From Arenimonas sp. (lineage in GTDB: Bacteria > Pseudomonadota > Alphaproteobacteria > Rhizobiales > Rhizobiaceae): a DNA stretch of 41,540 bases. The stretch is from the NCBI GenBank assembly GCA_019459145.1, contig JAIBEK010000035.1:1-41540 (forward strand). The letters run 5' to 3'. Shown here piece after piece: positions 34,157 through 41,540 of this stretch. Positions within the stretch are counted from its first letter, which is position 1, and each line of letters begins with the position of its first letter. The notes below the pieces were generated by a model. That model worked only from the letters and a program-made list of their open reading frames with translations, did not search any database and was not told where the DNA came from. Position numbers and translations under genes: made by a program.

Positions 34157-37100
34157 ATGTATTTAGGCAAGTTGAGCAGGCTGTTTGTTTGCGGGGCAAG
34201 CGTTGCGACGATCATCACTGTTACGCCGATCAATGCTGCGGGCCAGGATGTTAATGGTTTCATAAATCTCATGGGCCGCGTGATCGAACAGGACATGCGC
34301 AATGAGCAGATCAAGCGGGAGCAGCGTGCCTATGAGGCCGAGCAGCAGGCTTATCAGGCAGAAGAGAAACGCCGCGAGGTCGCCCTGGTAAGACGTCTGC
34401 AAGCGGCGATGAAATCGCTCGGTTTTTATGCCTCCAAGGTGGATGGCGATCGTGGACCCGGAACACGATCTGCCGAAGATGCCTTCACCGCCGCATTCGG
34501 AATGCCGCCTATCGATCTTACAGAAGAGGAAATTCGCCAGATCGAGCAAATAGCCTCGCGTGGCTTTCGCAGCCATGACGAGATGCAGCGTGCCGCCGCG
34601 GGTGGTTTCCAGCGACGGGAAGATTACATCGCGGCGACTACCGGGGGATTCACCACGGCAAGCGATTATTTCCGCGCGAGGGAGCTCGGTTTCGCTTCGG
34701 CGAGGGACCACTTCGAATTCCAGCGATCCGGTTTTGGGGATCCGCTTGCCTACCGTCAGGCAAAGGGAGCCGGCTTTGAAAGCCGCGCCGAATATGAAGC
34801 GGCGGCGGCCAAGGGCTTCGCGGACAAACGGCAATATGGTGAATTTCTCAAGTCGGGCTTACCAGACAAGGCGAGCTACCAGAAGCGACAGGATGAGATC
34901 GTTCTGCAGCGTGCGCTGATGAAGGATTGCGAGGCCGCCGCATCCGCTTCACAAGTTGATAAGGCTATCCACCTTTGTTTGAAGGCCCTGGAGGTCGGAA
35001 ACGAACCGGCGGCCCTGAAGTCCCCGCTTGGTCAAATCGCAAGTAATCTTTCGGCCAAGATGGCGGAAATTGACACGAAGCCTGCGCCGACAGCCGGTGA
35101 AGCTCCGCTTGCGGCGGACGAGAAAGACCAGAGGGAAGTTTTGGCACGAGCCGTGCGCGTCACTGCGTGCGCGGGTTCCGTTGCGGACGAGGATTGGCAG
35201 GGTGCTTTGGCGAAATGCTCGCCGGAGGCTGCCGGCGATGATCTGCAGGTTGCCAACTTGCGGACCAGGGTGCAGGCCGAACTGGCCCGTGTCCGGAAGG
35301 TGGCCGAAGAGGAGGCGCAGCGCAAGCGGAGTGAGGCCGAGGCTCAACGGAAAAAGGTTGCGCTTGACCAGGCACGTCAGCGCATGGCTGCCCTTCTCCA
35401 GGATGTCGCGGAATTCACGGCTTCTCGTCCAAGGCTGGGCAATCCGATCAATCTGGCATCCGCTGTGGTGGCCTTGAGGCAGATGGGGTCGTCCGATGAT
35501 TATCGCGCGATTGAACAGGCAGTCCTGACGCTGAACGATGTCCTTTCGGCGGAAGAGACCTATGCGCGGTTCATAGCAATGCGCAGTCAGGCGCAGGCGG
35601 TGGCAGCGACCAATGCGCGCGCCACGGCCTTGGCCGAATTGGACCGGACAGAGAGATTCATACAAGGCTACATCGCCGAGAATCTGCTCGATGCGTCGGT
35701 CTCCGATCTGCTGAAGCTGAAGGACGATATGGACAAGGCGGTGGCCGACGGCCAGGACCAGCAGATATTTTCGATGCAGGCGAAAGCCCTGCAGGAGATC
35801 ACAAGACTGCGGCTGAAGGAGCAATTGGCGGCTTTCATCTATCAGCCTGATACGCAGAGGAATATTTCCGTGCAGACCGCATCGAACGGTTTGGCGCTTA
35901 CCCCCGAAAATCGCGATCTGCTTGAAGGTGAGGCGAAGGACATATTGGTCCTTGGCAATTTCACCAAGTCGGCACCGCATCTGGTGATGAACCTGCTGGG
36001 AGAGTTGAAATTCTACAATGGTGCCGTCGACTACTGCTGGTTCCGTGCGCGAGACGACATGCCGTCAGGCCTGTCGAGCGAGTTGATCGATGCATTTCAG
36101 GGGTTCGATGGCCGCAAATACAATTCGCAAGGCAGTTGCCGGGGGCAAGACGGTCTTCAATACGACGTCGTTCTTCTGGAGCGTGGAGACTTCTTGCAGG
36201 GCAATGTGATGGACACGCAGGCGATCGTTGATTCCTTCAGCAGCCAAAAGCTGAAGCTGATCCATACCGTTCGCTGGGACGAGGTCGGGGCGGGCAAGGC
36301 GAGGCTCGAAGCGACGGCGGAGCAAATTCAGAGTGAAGTGTTGGCGGGCTTGCGAAAGGGGCACGGCTTCCTGCAGGTCGCAACCGGTTCGGGCGATTTG
36401 TGCCTTGTCCTGAATGAGGACGATCTGGCGGTCCACGAGGAAGTGCACAAGACGCTCGGGGACACCTTGAAACGGGCGCTGGTGAAGACACTGGACCGGA
36501 AGGTCATGAGCGCGGAGGCAGCCTTTATGGGCGCCCAAAAAGAACAATGCGGTGCGATCTATGCGTCGAGCGAGAATTTAAAGACATTGATCTCTGCCAT
36601 GGATCGTGCCGGAAGCCACTACTCCAGCCTTCCAATCTGGATCACCGAAGACGAGGTTCGGCAGGCGCGTCAATCGCTGGCCAGCCGGCAAGTCGATGAA
36701 GCCCAAAGATTGGCGCAGATCAGGCAGGAAAAGGAGGCCGCAGAGCAACTGGCCCGAAAGAATGCCGAAGAAGAAAGCAGCCGCCGCGCACGTGACGAGG
36801 CGGCGCTTCGCGATCATTACGGACAGGAGGCTCAGGCCGCCTTCAATGACATTGTCGAGGACGCAGAAGGCTACTTCCGAACCGGCCAGAGCCGAAGCGG
36901 CGTTTTTGAAGCGGCCTTTCCGCAGATTTCCGACTGGAAGCGGAGTCAAGGCCAGGGCGGGTGGGAACTTGACAAGTATGACGATGCTCTTGTCGATTAC
37001 GGCACAGCCGTTTGGAAGGGGCGTCGCCTGGAGGCTGTGGTCGCCAAGATCGAACTGGTAAACAGGAACGCCATGCGTGGCGAATACGAGGTCTCGTGTT

Positions 37101-37231
37101 TCATCGTCGCATACCTGATCGACCGAGAGTTCGGCCTGCGCCGCGATTCTTATGAAGCACGCTGCGAATCGTCGGATTGGAAAACCTGGCAGACGGGCCG
37201 ATCCTTCGACAGCCGATGGAATGTGAACTAA
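34157..37231 (+). CDS. Secreted 1024-aa protein with PG-binding-like motif and eight 14-residue repeats
   Basis: Not a named family. An N-terminal signal peptide (about 1-29, ending INAAG) leads to a charged coiled coil (45-78). Next comes a peptidoglycan-binding-like motif (80-115, LGFYASKVDGDRGPGTRSAE). Residues 136-247 are eight consecutive units of exactly 14 residues, each starting Gly-Phe (the last Gly-Leu) and usually with Tyr or Phe at position 8. More coiled coil follows (about 400-430 and 850-900), with a mixed C-terminal domain holding several Cys. The ATG 34157 with GGGGA upstream was chosen since the frame before it is not signal-like. Periplasmic localisation is likely. Codon use appears less GC-rich than its neighbours. 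Confidence 0.75.
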   Translation: MYLGKLSRLFVCGASVATIITVTPINAAGQDVNGFINLMGRVIEQDMRNEQIKREQRAYEAEQQAYQAEEKRREVALVRRLQAAMKSLGFYASKVDGDRGPGTRSAEDAFTAAFGMPPIDLTEEEIRQIEQIASRGFRSHDEMQRAAAGGFQRREDYIAATTGGFTTASDYFRARELGFASARDHFEFQRSGFGDPLAYRQAKGAGFESRAEYEAAAAKGFADKRQYGEFLKSGLPDKASYQKRQDEIVLQRALMKDCEAAASASQVDKAIHLCLKALEVGNEPAALKSPLGQIASNLSAKMAEIDTKPAPTAGEAPLAADEKDQREVLARAVRVTACAGSVADEDWQGALAKCSPEAAGDDLQVANLRTRVQAELARVRKVAEEEAQRKRSEAEAQRKKVALDQARQRMAALLQDVAEFTASRPRLGNPINLASAVVALRQMGSSDDYRAIEQAVLTLNDVLSAEETYARFIAMRSQAQAVAATNARATALAELDRTERFIQGYIAENLLDASVSDLLKLKDDMDKAVADGQDQQIFSMQAKALQEITRLRLKEQLAAFIYQPDTQRNISVQTASNGLALTPENRDLLEGEAKDILVLGNFTKSAPHLVMNLLGELKFYNGAVDYCWFRARDDMPSGLSSELIDAFQGFDGRKYNSQGSCRGQDGLQYDVVLLERGDFLQGNVMDTQAIVDSFSSQKLKLIHTVRWDEVGAGKARLEATAEQIQSEVLAGLRKGHGFLQVATGSGDLCLVLNEDDLAVHEEVHKTLGDTLKRALVKTLDRKVMSAEAAFMGAQKEQCGAIYASSENLKTLISAMDRAGSHYSSLPIWITEDEVRQARQSLASRQVDEAQRLAQIRQEKEAAEQLARKNAEEESSRRARDEAALRDHYGQEAQAAFNDIVEDAEGYFRTGQSRSGVFEAAFPQISDWKRSQGQGGWELDKYDDALVDYGTAVWKGRRLEAVVAKIELVNRNAMRGEYEVSCFIVAYLIDREFGLRRDSYEARCESSDWKTWQTGRSFDSRWNVN
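34562..34897 (+). repeat. Eight in-frame 42-bp (14-residue) repeats
   Basis: These encode residues 136-247 of the secreted protein. Units begin GFRSHDEM, GFQRREDY, GFTTASDY, GFASARDH, GFGDPLAY, GFESRAEY, GFADKRQY and GLPDKASY. The period never slips from 14 residues. The DNA copies have diverged, so the repeat is conserved at protein level. Confidence 0.85.
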
Positions 37232-37374
37232 TAGAGTAGGCCGCGCGTCGGGTAATCAGCCGCAGGCAAGGGGCTGCCGTTGAACAGGGTGGGGGAGAGA
37301 GTCAGGCTCATTCTCAAATGTCGCCCGACGTCGCGGACTCAGATGGCGCCTTCAACAGCCGATTTTGCTCGCAC
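37232..37374. other. Gap between the repeat protein and the integrase remnant
   Basis: A short non-coding stretch with no recognisable gene, repeat or T-run terminator. A conspicuous CGCGCGTCGGG-type GC run follows the stop of the repeat protein. Confidence 0.35.
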
Positions 37375-37731
37375 CTAACCTCTCCGCCTACAGCCCGGTC
37401 GTAGGCGGGGAACATGCCTGTCGCGGCATCCGGATGCGTTGTCCTGACGACAAAGTACGGCCGGCCGAGGCAATTCTCGCCGCCGCCCGTTTGATTGATC
37501 CGTTCCCTTGCGATGGGAGACGTTTCCCTCCTCCGAGTTCAACTTCAATTCGGCCAGTCGCGTGTTGAGCTTCCGGCCGATGACTTGCGCCTTTCTATGG
37601 TCGGAACAGTGAAGGCTGAGTGAAAGGCGGCTGCCTGGCCGACAGTGGATAAAGGCGGCCGGGACGCATGCCCGCCAATAGAAGATGTTTCCGCGGCGGA
37701 TCAGATTCTCGACCTCGTGGCGCACGGCCAT
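37375..37731 (-). pseudogene. Phage-type integrase, N-terminal fragment
   Basis: The first ~60 codons from ATG 37731 read MAVRHEVENLIRRGNIF, then YWRACVPAAFI and LSLSLHCSDHRKAQVIGRKL. This matches the N-terminal arm-type domain common to rhizobial tyrosine recombinases. After LAELKLN the sequence becomes Arg-rich and unlike any integrase, and the catalytic C-terminal domain is absent. It is a truncated remnant of a mobile element, with the rest lost or shifted out of frame. Confidence 0.7.
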
Positions 37732-38178
37732 GACGAATGCCCTGTCTTTTGCCCAGGGCCTGTCCACCGCGCTCGAGCGTCGTGAGCATCAGTTCTGGGC
37801 ATCAGGTCGCCAATGATGCCAAAACGATATCCGGCACGACTGGATAATCAAGGAATTAGGGGCTTTTCGGGAGAATTGGCCGGGGAACCTGGACTTTCAC
37901 ATGATTTCAATAGCTTAGCTAAAAAGCCTTGAAATTTCCTCTGTTTTCCTGCCGCGAGCGACCGTGGATGCCATCTTTGTGCCCTGGCTGTGGGCATCAG
38001 TCAACAGGAAGGGCGAGCGGCAATAATTTCCGCTTTCCGGCCTCACGTTTGCGGCGAGGCGGTCATAAGGCTCGTGGCTGCATTGCGCCCGCGTTTCGGT
38101 CATGGAAGTCATCGCTCCCCGCTCGTAAAGGCAGACGCGTCGGCGGAGACACATCATCGACTACAGGCCGCAATGTGA
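37732..38178. other. Decayed region between the two gene fragments
   Basis: No intact gene is convincing. A plus-strand fragment ends with VDAIFVPWLWASVNRKGERQ and a stop near 38030, which looks like the tail of some protein I do not recognise. A minus-strand ORF of 65 codons (37915-38112) has GGGGAG before its ATG but no family resemblance. An A/T-rich patch lies at about 37850-37950. No tRNA or att duplication was identified. Confidence 0.4.
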
Positions 38179-38580
38179 CGGATAGGTCTTGAGCAGCATG
38201 GTGTGCCGGAAAGTGAAGAAGGACTTCACAATCACCGCCTTCTCGACAAGCTGCATGGCAACGATCTTCGGGGATGGCCTGCCATTCTTGGCGCGTCGAC
38301 GGGCGAGGCTTGTGCACATGTCGTCTTCCGGTCGGACGATTTCGAAGCGCTGAACGGCGCTGCCTTGGCCGGCATGGGCATTGCGTTTATGCCAAGCTGG
38401 GTTTCCGGACCTTTCGTCAAGTCAGGCGATCTTGTACGCCTGCCGATGTCGGGGGAGAGATGGAATGAGAAGCCCTCCGGTATCTACCTCCTGCGTGCAC
38501 TCCAGGCACCGCCTGCAAAAGTGAAGGCATTCACGCAGGCACAGAAGGATCACATCGGAACTCCACCTTGCTGGAGTTGA
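38179..38580 (+). pseudogene. LysR-family regulator, C-terminal fragment
   Basis: The open frame begins just after a TGA (38176-38178) and encodes only the substrate-binding half of a LysR regulator: LEQHGVPESEEGLHNHRLLD, then FRSDDFEALNGAALAGMGIA, MPSWVSGPF and LVRLPMSGERW. The N-terminal winged-helix DNA-binding domain is absent from any frame upstream, so this is a truncated remnant. Confidence 0.75.
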
Positions 38581-38787
38581 GCGCTTCAAGCGGAAGGCTC
38601 ACCAAATCGGGAGTTTCGCGGCTCACGCGCCAGTCACCGCCTGGAGCCTTGTGTGGCGAGGTGCCTGTCTGTCTCGTTTAAGAAGGCATCTTTGCGCCTT
38701 CATTGCGGTCGCCCGATCGTTGCACGTCTGCGACCGAAAGCAGACGCTGGACTTCGCTTCCGACACTGATAGCGCCGTCGATCAGAT
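38581..38787. other. Gap upstream of the metE control region
   Basis: No gene, repeat or clear regulatory element could be supported in these 207 bases. Confidence 0.4.
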
Positions 38788-38809
38788 CATATAAAGATCT
38801 CTTTATGTG
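38788..38809. promoter_or_regulatory. Palindromic operator upstream of metE
   Basis: ATAAAGA and TCTTTAT form a perfect 7-bp inverted repeat with a 2-bp centre (38791-38806), extended by CAT and GTG at the flanks. It abuts the -35 box at 38811. It resembles ArsR-type SahR operators that control methionine-cycle genes in proteobacteria; I recall this motif only approximately. Repression of metE by a methionine-cycle metabolite is plausible. Confidence 0.5.
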
Positions 38810-38810
38810 G

Positions 38811-38839
38811 TTGACGAGCATGCCCCCGACGGGCATTGT
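38811..38839 (+). promoter_or_regulatory. Candidate metE promoter
   Basis: TTGACG (38811-38816) and CATTGT (38834-38839) are separated by 17 nt. The -35 is near consensus while the -10 matches at only three positions. The location between the palindromic operator and the riboswitch supports it. Confidence 0.45.
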
Positions 38840-38849
38840 GACCCTATCG

Positions 38850-39035
38850 TGGTTCTGCGGGTTTCACGACCCGGAGCTAAGAGGGAATACGGTGACGGTG
38901 CCTCAAGCACCCATGCCGGAGCTGCCCCCGCAACTGTAGGCGGATAGCTGTCGTCCAACATGTCACTGAGGAAGACGCCTCGGGAAGACGGACGCCGGCG
39001 ATGACCCGCAAGCCAGGAGACCTGCCGCGATCGAT
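38850..39035 (+). promoter_or_regulatory. Cobalamin riboswitch (aptamer)
   Basis: The conserved cobalamin-aptamer blocks occur in order: GGGAATACGGTG (38883-38894), GCTGCCCCCGCAACTGTA (38921-38938), ATGTCACTG, CGGGAAGACGG, then the B12 box AAGCCAGGAGACCTGCC (39010-39026). The outer borders are approximate. Upstream of the B12-independent methionine synthase it should switch metE off when cobalamin is present. Confidence 0.92.
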
Positions 39036-39058
39036 AACGTCCACGGGCGGGGTGTCCC

Positions 39059-39086
39059 GGTGTGCCGCTTTTGCGAACGGCACGCC
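39059..39086 (+). promoter_or_regulatory. Strong hairpin in the riboswitch expression platform
   Basis: GGTGTGCCG (39059-39067) pairs with CGGCACGCC (39078-39086) over nine base pairs, one of them a wobble, around a 10-nt loop. It follows the aptamer by about 25 nt and lacks a downstream T-run. It is therefore not a classical intrinsic terminator, but may act in switching or in Rho-dependent control. Confidence 0.5.
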
Positions 39087-39147
39087 TGTGACCGTCTCGT
39101 TGATGCGTCGTGCCCATGCCTTGCCCTAACCTTCGGGGTAAAAGGAA

Positions 39148-41499
39148 ATGAGCATCAAGGCGGCAAATCTCGGCTTTCCCAGGATCGGCAGGAAACGCGA
39201 ATTGAAATTCGCGCTCGAAACCTATTGGGCAGGCAGGAGCGATGAGACGATCCTTCTCCAGTCGGCGCGGGAGCTGCGTCACCGACACTGGACATTGCAG
39301 CAGGAGCACGGGATCGACGTGATCCCGTCGAATGATTTCTCCCTTTACGATCACGTGCTGGACCATACCGCGATGGTCGGCGCGATCCCGGACGGATATG
39401 GCTGGACGGACGGGCCGGTGTCGCTTGAAACCTATTTTGCGCTCGCGCGGGGCGAGCGGGGTGGCGATGAAGCCGATTGCGGCTGCGGGAGTTCGCATGG
39501 CACCGGGCGGCCTGCACTGGAAATGACCAAGTGGTTCGACACCAACTACCACTACCTCGTCCCGGAATTTCAGGCGGGGCAACGTTTCTCGCTGACCCGA
39601 AACAGACCTCTCGACGCATTCCTGGAGGCCAGGCAGATCGGCATTCACACGCGGCCCGTGATCCTCGGTCCGGTGACCTTCCTCAAGCTCGGCAAGGCAC
39701 GTGACGGCAGCGATCCGCTCGACCTTCTCGACCGTCTGCTACCGGTCTATCGCCAGATCCTGACGGAGCTACTGGAGGCTGGTGCGGACTGGGTGCAGAT
39801 CGACGAACCCTGCCTGGCGCTTGATCTGACGGACAAGGAGCGGGATTGCGTTACGCGGGCGTTCTCGGCTTTTGCCCAGGCTGTTCCGGATCTCTCCGTG
39901 ATGGTGGCGAGCTATTTCGGTGCCTATGGCGACAATCTTGCGACCGCGCTCGCGCTGTCGGTGGATGGCCTGCACATCGACGGCATTCGGGCCGCAGAAG
40001 AACTGGCGATGATCGTGGCGAAGGCGCCACCACATCTCACCCTCTCGCTCGGTGTGCTCGATGGCCGCAACATCTGGCGGGCCGATCTGGATGCCGTTCT
40101 TCGCGAGTTGGGACCGCTGGTCGAGCAGCGCGCAGCAGACAGATTGCAACTCACGCCGTCCTGCAGCCTGTTGCATTTGCCCTACGACCTTGCCGATGAG
40201 ACGGCGCTCGATCTCGAGCTCAGAACCTCTCTCAGTTTCGCCACCGAAAAGCTCGAGGAACTGGCGGTGCTGAAGCAGGCGCTTTCCGGAAACCGGGATG
40301 CCGTCGAAAGCCGGATCGGGGCGTCGGTTCGGGCGGTGGCCGCCCGTCGGGCATCCCGCAAGGTGCATGATCCACTGGTCGAGGGACGGATGAGGTCCCG
40401 GACGCCGGGCATGGCGAAGCGGACAAGCCCATTTGCTGCGCGGAAAGTCGCTCAGGTCCGCCATCTGTCGCTGCCGCCCTTGCCAACGACCACGATCGGT
40501 TCCTTTCCGCAAACCGCCGAGGTCCGGGCAGCCCGCGCCGCGCATCAGCGGGGTGAGCTCTCCTATCTCGATTACCGCACCTTCCTGGAGCGGGAAACGG
40601 AGGCGGCGATCCGCTGGCAGGAGGATATCGGCATTGATGTGCTGGTGCATGGCGAGTTCGAGCGCAATGACATGGTGCAGTATTTCGCCGAGCAGATGGG
40701 CGGCTATGCCTTCACCAGGAGCGGCTGGGTGCAGAGCTACGGCTCGCGCTGCGTGCGCCCGCCGATCATTTTCGGTGACGTGTCGCGACCACGCTCGATG
40801 ACCGTGGACTGGGCCAAGTTTGCGCAGTCCAAGACGTCGAAGCCGATGAAGGGCATGCTGACCGGACCGGTGACCATGCTGCAATGGTCCTTCGTCCGCG
40901 ACGACATTCCGCGTGCGGATGTATGCCGCCAGATCGCGCTCGCCATCCGCGACGAGGTGACCGACCTCGAGAAGGCGGGAATTGTCATCATCCAGATCGA
41001 CGAGCCGGCGCTCCGGGAAGGCCTGCCGCTCCGCCGTGCGGCGTGGCAGCACTACCTGGACTGGGCCACCGAGAGCTTCCGCCTTTCGGCCTCCGGCGTT
41101 GCCGACCGGACCCAGATCCACACCCATATGTGCTATTCCGAGTTCAATGACATCATGCCGGCCATCGTCGCACTGGATGCCGATGTCATTTCCATCGAGA
41201 CTTCCCGGTCGAAGATGGAGCTGCTCGATGCCTTTGGTGACACTCGCTATCCCAACGAGATCGGTCCCGGTGTTTATGACATTCATTCCCCGCGGGTCCC
41301 GGGGGTTGAGGAGATGGCGCAGCTGCTCGAGGCTGCGGCCAGGCGCATCGATGCAGGGCAGCTCTGGGTCAACCCGGATTGCGGTCTGAAAACCAGGGGA
41401 TGGGCGGAGGTCAAGCCGGCGGTCGCCAACATGGTCTCTGCCGCCCGTCTCCTGCGCAAGCGCCTGTCCGAAACCGACGGGTGGAGGATCAGCGCATGA
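39148..41499 (+). CDS. metE: Cobalamin-independent methionine synthase
   Basis: A 783-aa MetE. It transfers a methyl group from 5-methyltetrahydropteroyl-polyglutamate to homocysteine. Zinc ligands align with E. coli: H660 and C662 (THMC), E684 and C745 (NPDCGL). Homocysteine-site segments TTTIGSFPQT and IDEPALREG are present, as is the N-terminal NLGFPRIGRKREL. The ATG 39148 follows a compact AAAAGGA. Residues 104-121 hold an acidic insertion with C111, C113 and H117 before the ALEMTKWF block; its role is unknown. Expression is expected only when cobalamin is scarce, through the riboswitch upstream. The stop overlaps the next start (ATGA). Confidence 0.95.
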   Translation: MSIKAANLGFPRIGRKRELKFALETYWAGRSDETILLQSARELRHRHWTLQQEHGIDVIPSNDFSLYDHVLDHTAMVGAIPDGYGWTDGPVSLETYFALARGERGGDEADCGCGSSHGTGRPALEMTKWFDTNYHYLVPEFQAGQRFSLTRNRPLDAFLEARQIGIHTRPVILGPVTFLKLGKARDGSDPLDLLDRLLPVYRQILTELLEAGADWVQIDEPCLALDLTDKERDCVTRAFSAFAQAVPDLSVMVASYFGAYGDNLATALALSVDGLHIDGIRAAEELAMIVAKAPPHLTLSLGVLDGRNIWRADLDAVLRELGPLVEQRAADRLQLTPSCSLLHLPYDLADETALDLELRTSLSFATEKLEELAVLKQALSGNRDAVESRIGASVRAVAARRASRKVHDPLVEGRMRSRTPGMAKRTSPFAARKVAQVRHLSLPPLPTTTIGSFPQTAEVRAARAAHQRGELSYLDYRTFLERETEAAIRWQEDIGIDVLVHGEFERNDMVQYFAEQMGGYAFTRSGWVQSYGSRCVRPPIIFGDVSRPRSMTVDWAKFAQSKTSKPMKGMLTGPVTMLQWSFVRDDIPRADVCRQIALAIRDEVTDLEKAGIVIIQIDEPALREGLPLRRAAWQHYLDWATESFRLSASGVADRTQIHTHMCYSEFNDIMPAIVALDADVISIETSRSKMELLDAFGDTRYPNEIGPGVYDIHSPRVPGVEEMAQLLEAAARRIDAGQLWVNPDCGLKTRGWAEVKPAVANMVSAARLLRKRLSETDGWRISA

Positions 41500-41540
41500 A
41501 ACGGGAGTTTATGAGCGAAGGGGAGCCGGCCGGAGGGCCG
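41496..41540 (+). CDS. Start of an unidentified gene downstream of metE (partial)
   Basis: An ATG overlaps the metE stop by four bases, and 15 codons are seen before the window ends (MKREFMSEGEPAGGP). It is too short to identify. The ATGA overlap suggests co-transcription with metE and a role in the same pathway. Confidence 0.4.
   Translation, partial: MKREFMSEGEPAGGP

Noticed and set aside
37915..38112. Small 65-codon minus-strand gene
   Set aside because: A reasonable Shine-Dalgarno sequence is present, but the protein has no family resemblance and the surroundings are decayed.
37732..38178. tRNA gene or attachment site next to the integrase fragment
   Set aside because: No cloverleaf, T-loop consensus or direct repeat could be found by eye.
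39059..39086. Rho-independent terminator after the riboswitch
   Set aside because: The hairpin is strong but no T-run follows, so it was entered as an expression-platform hairpin only.

Overview
The window looks like a high-GC alphaproteobacterium, most likely of the Hyphomicrobiales (Rhizobiaceae-like). This rests on overall composition, a puu-type polyamine block, the KpsC-type capsule gene, the pairing of a FecR protein with a CHASE2 cyclase, and a cobalamin-riboswitch-controlled metE. No rRNA, tRNA or CRISPR array was seen. Species assignment is inference.

Layout. (1) Bases 1-352 form a long fold-back inverted repeat around a very C/G-rich centre, directly abutting the 3' end of aguB. 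It is most likely a contig-end artefact. (2) 340-5579, minus strand: polyamine catabolism genes puuA-puuB-aguB, preceded by a DadA-like FAD oxidoreductase. (3) 5941-6303: a YbaN-like membrane protein. (4) 6326-25181, minus strand: a run of 16 tightly packed genes, many with 4-bp ATGA/GTGA overlaps. Reading 5' to 3' it holds a CBS-domain nucleotidyltransferase (PtmE-like), an unrecognised 876-aa protein, NeuB/LegI, NeuD, GNAT, LegG, a PIG-L deacetylase, a TPR protein with a GT29-like sialyltransferase domain, two Gfo/Idh oxidoreductases, LegB, LegC, an SGNH hydrolase, a third Gfo/Idh enzyme, LegF, a PtmA-like SDR, and finally a beta-CASP metallo-beta-lactamase exonuclease. (5) 25456-27531: KpsC, the Kdo-linker transferase of group 2-type capsules.

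Together blocks 4 and 5 read as a capsule or glycan locus. It would build a CMP-activated legionaminic-acid-like nonulosonate by the GDP-sugar route, modify it (deacetylation, acylation, redox), and transfer it with a GT29-like enzyme, possibly onto a KpsC-primed chain. The capsule transporter genes are not in the window.

(6) 27717-33922: a signalling-looking module. A stand-alone three-TM protein resembling the Pycsar effector membrane domain (DUF5706) lies divergent from a two-gene operon. That operon encodes a FecR-TPR-outer-membrane-barrel fusion and a CHASE2 class III adenylate cyclase. (7) 34157-37231: a secreted 1024-aa protein with a peptidoglycan-binding-like motif and eight perfect-length 14-residue repeats. 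(8) 37232-38787: a decayed stretch with an integrase N-terminal fragment and a LysR C-terminal fragment. (9) 38788-41499: metE with a palindromic operator, a promoter, a cobalamin riboswitch and a strong hairpin upstream, followed by the first codons of an overlapping gene.

The strongest candidates for undescribed biology are the FecR-barrel / CHASE2 cyclase / PycTM-like module, the GT29-like transferase in a legionaminic-acid operon, and the 14-residue-repeat protein.
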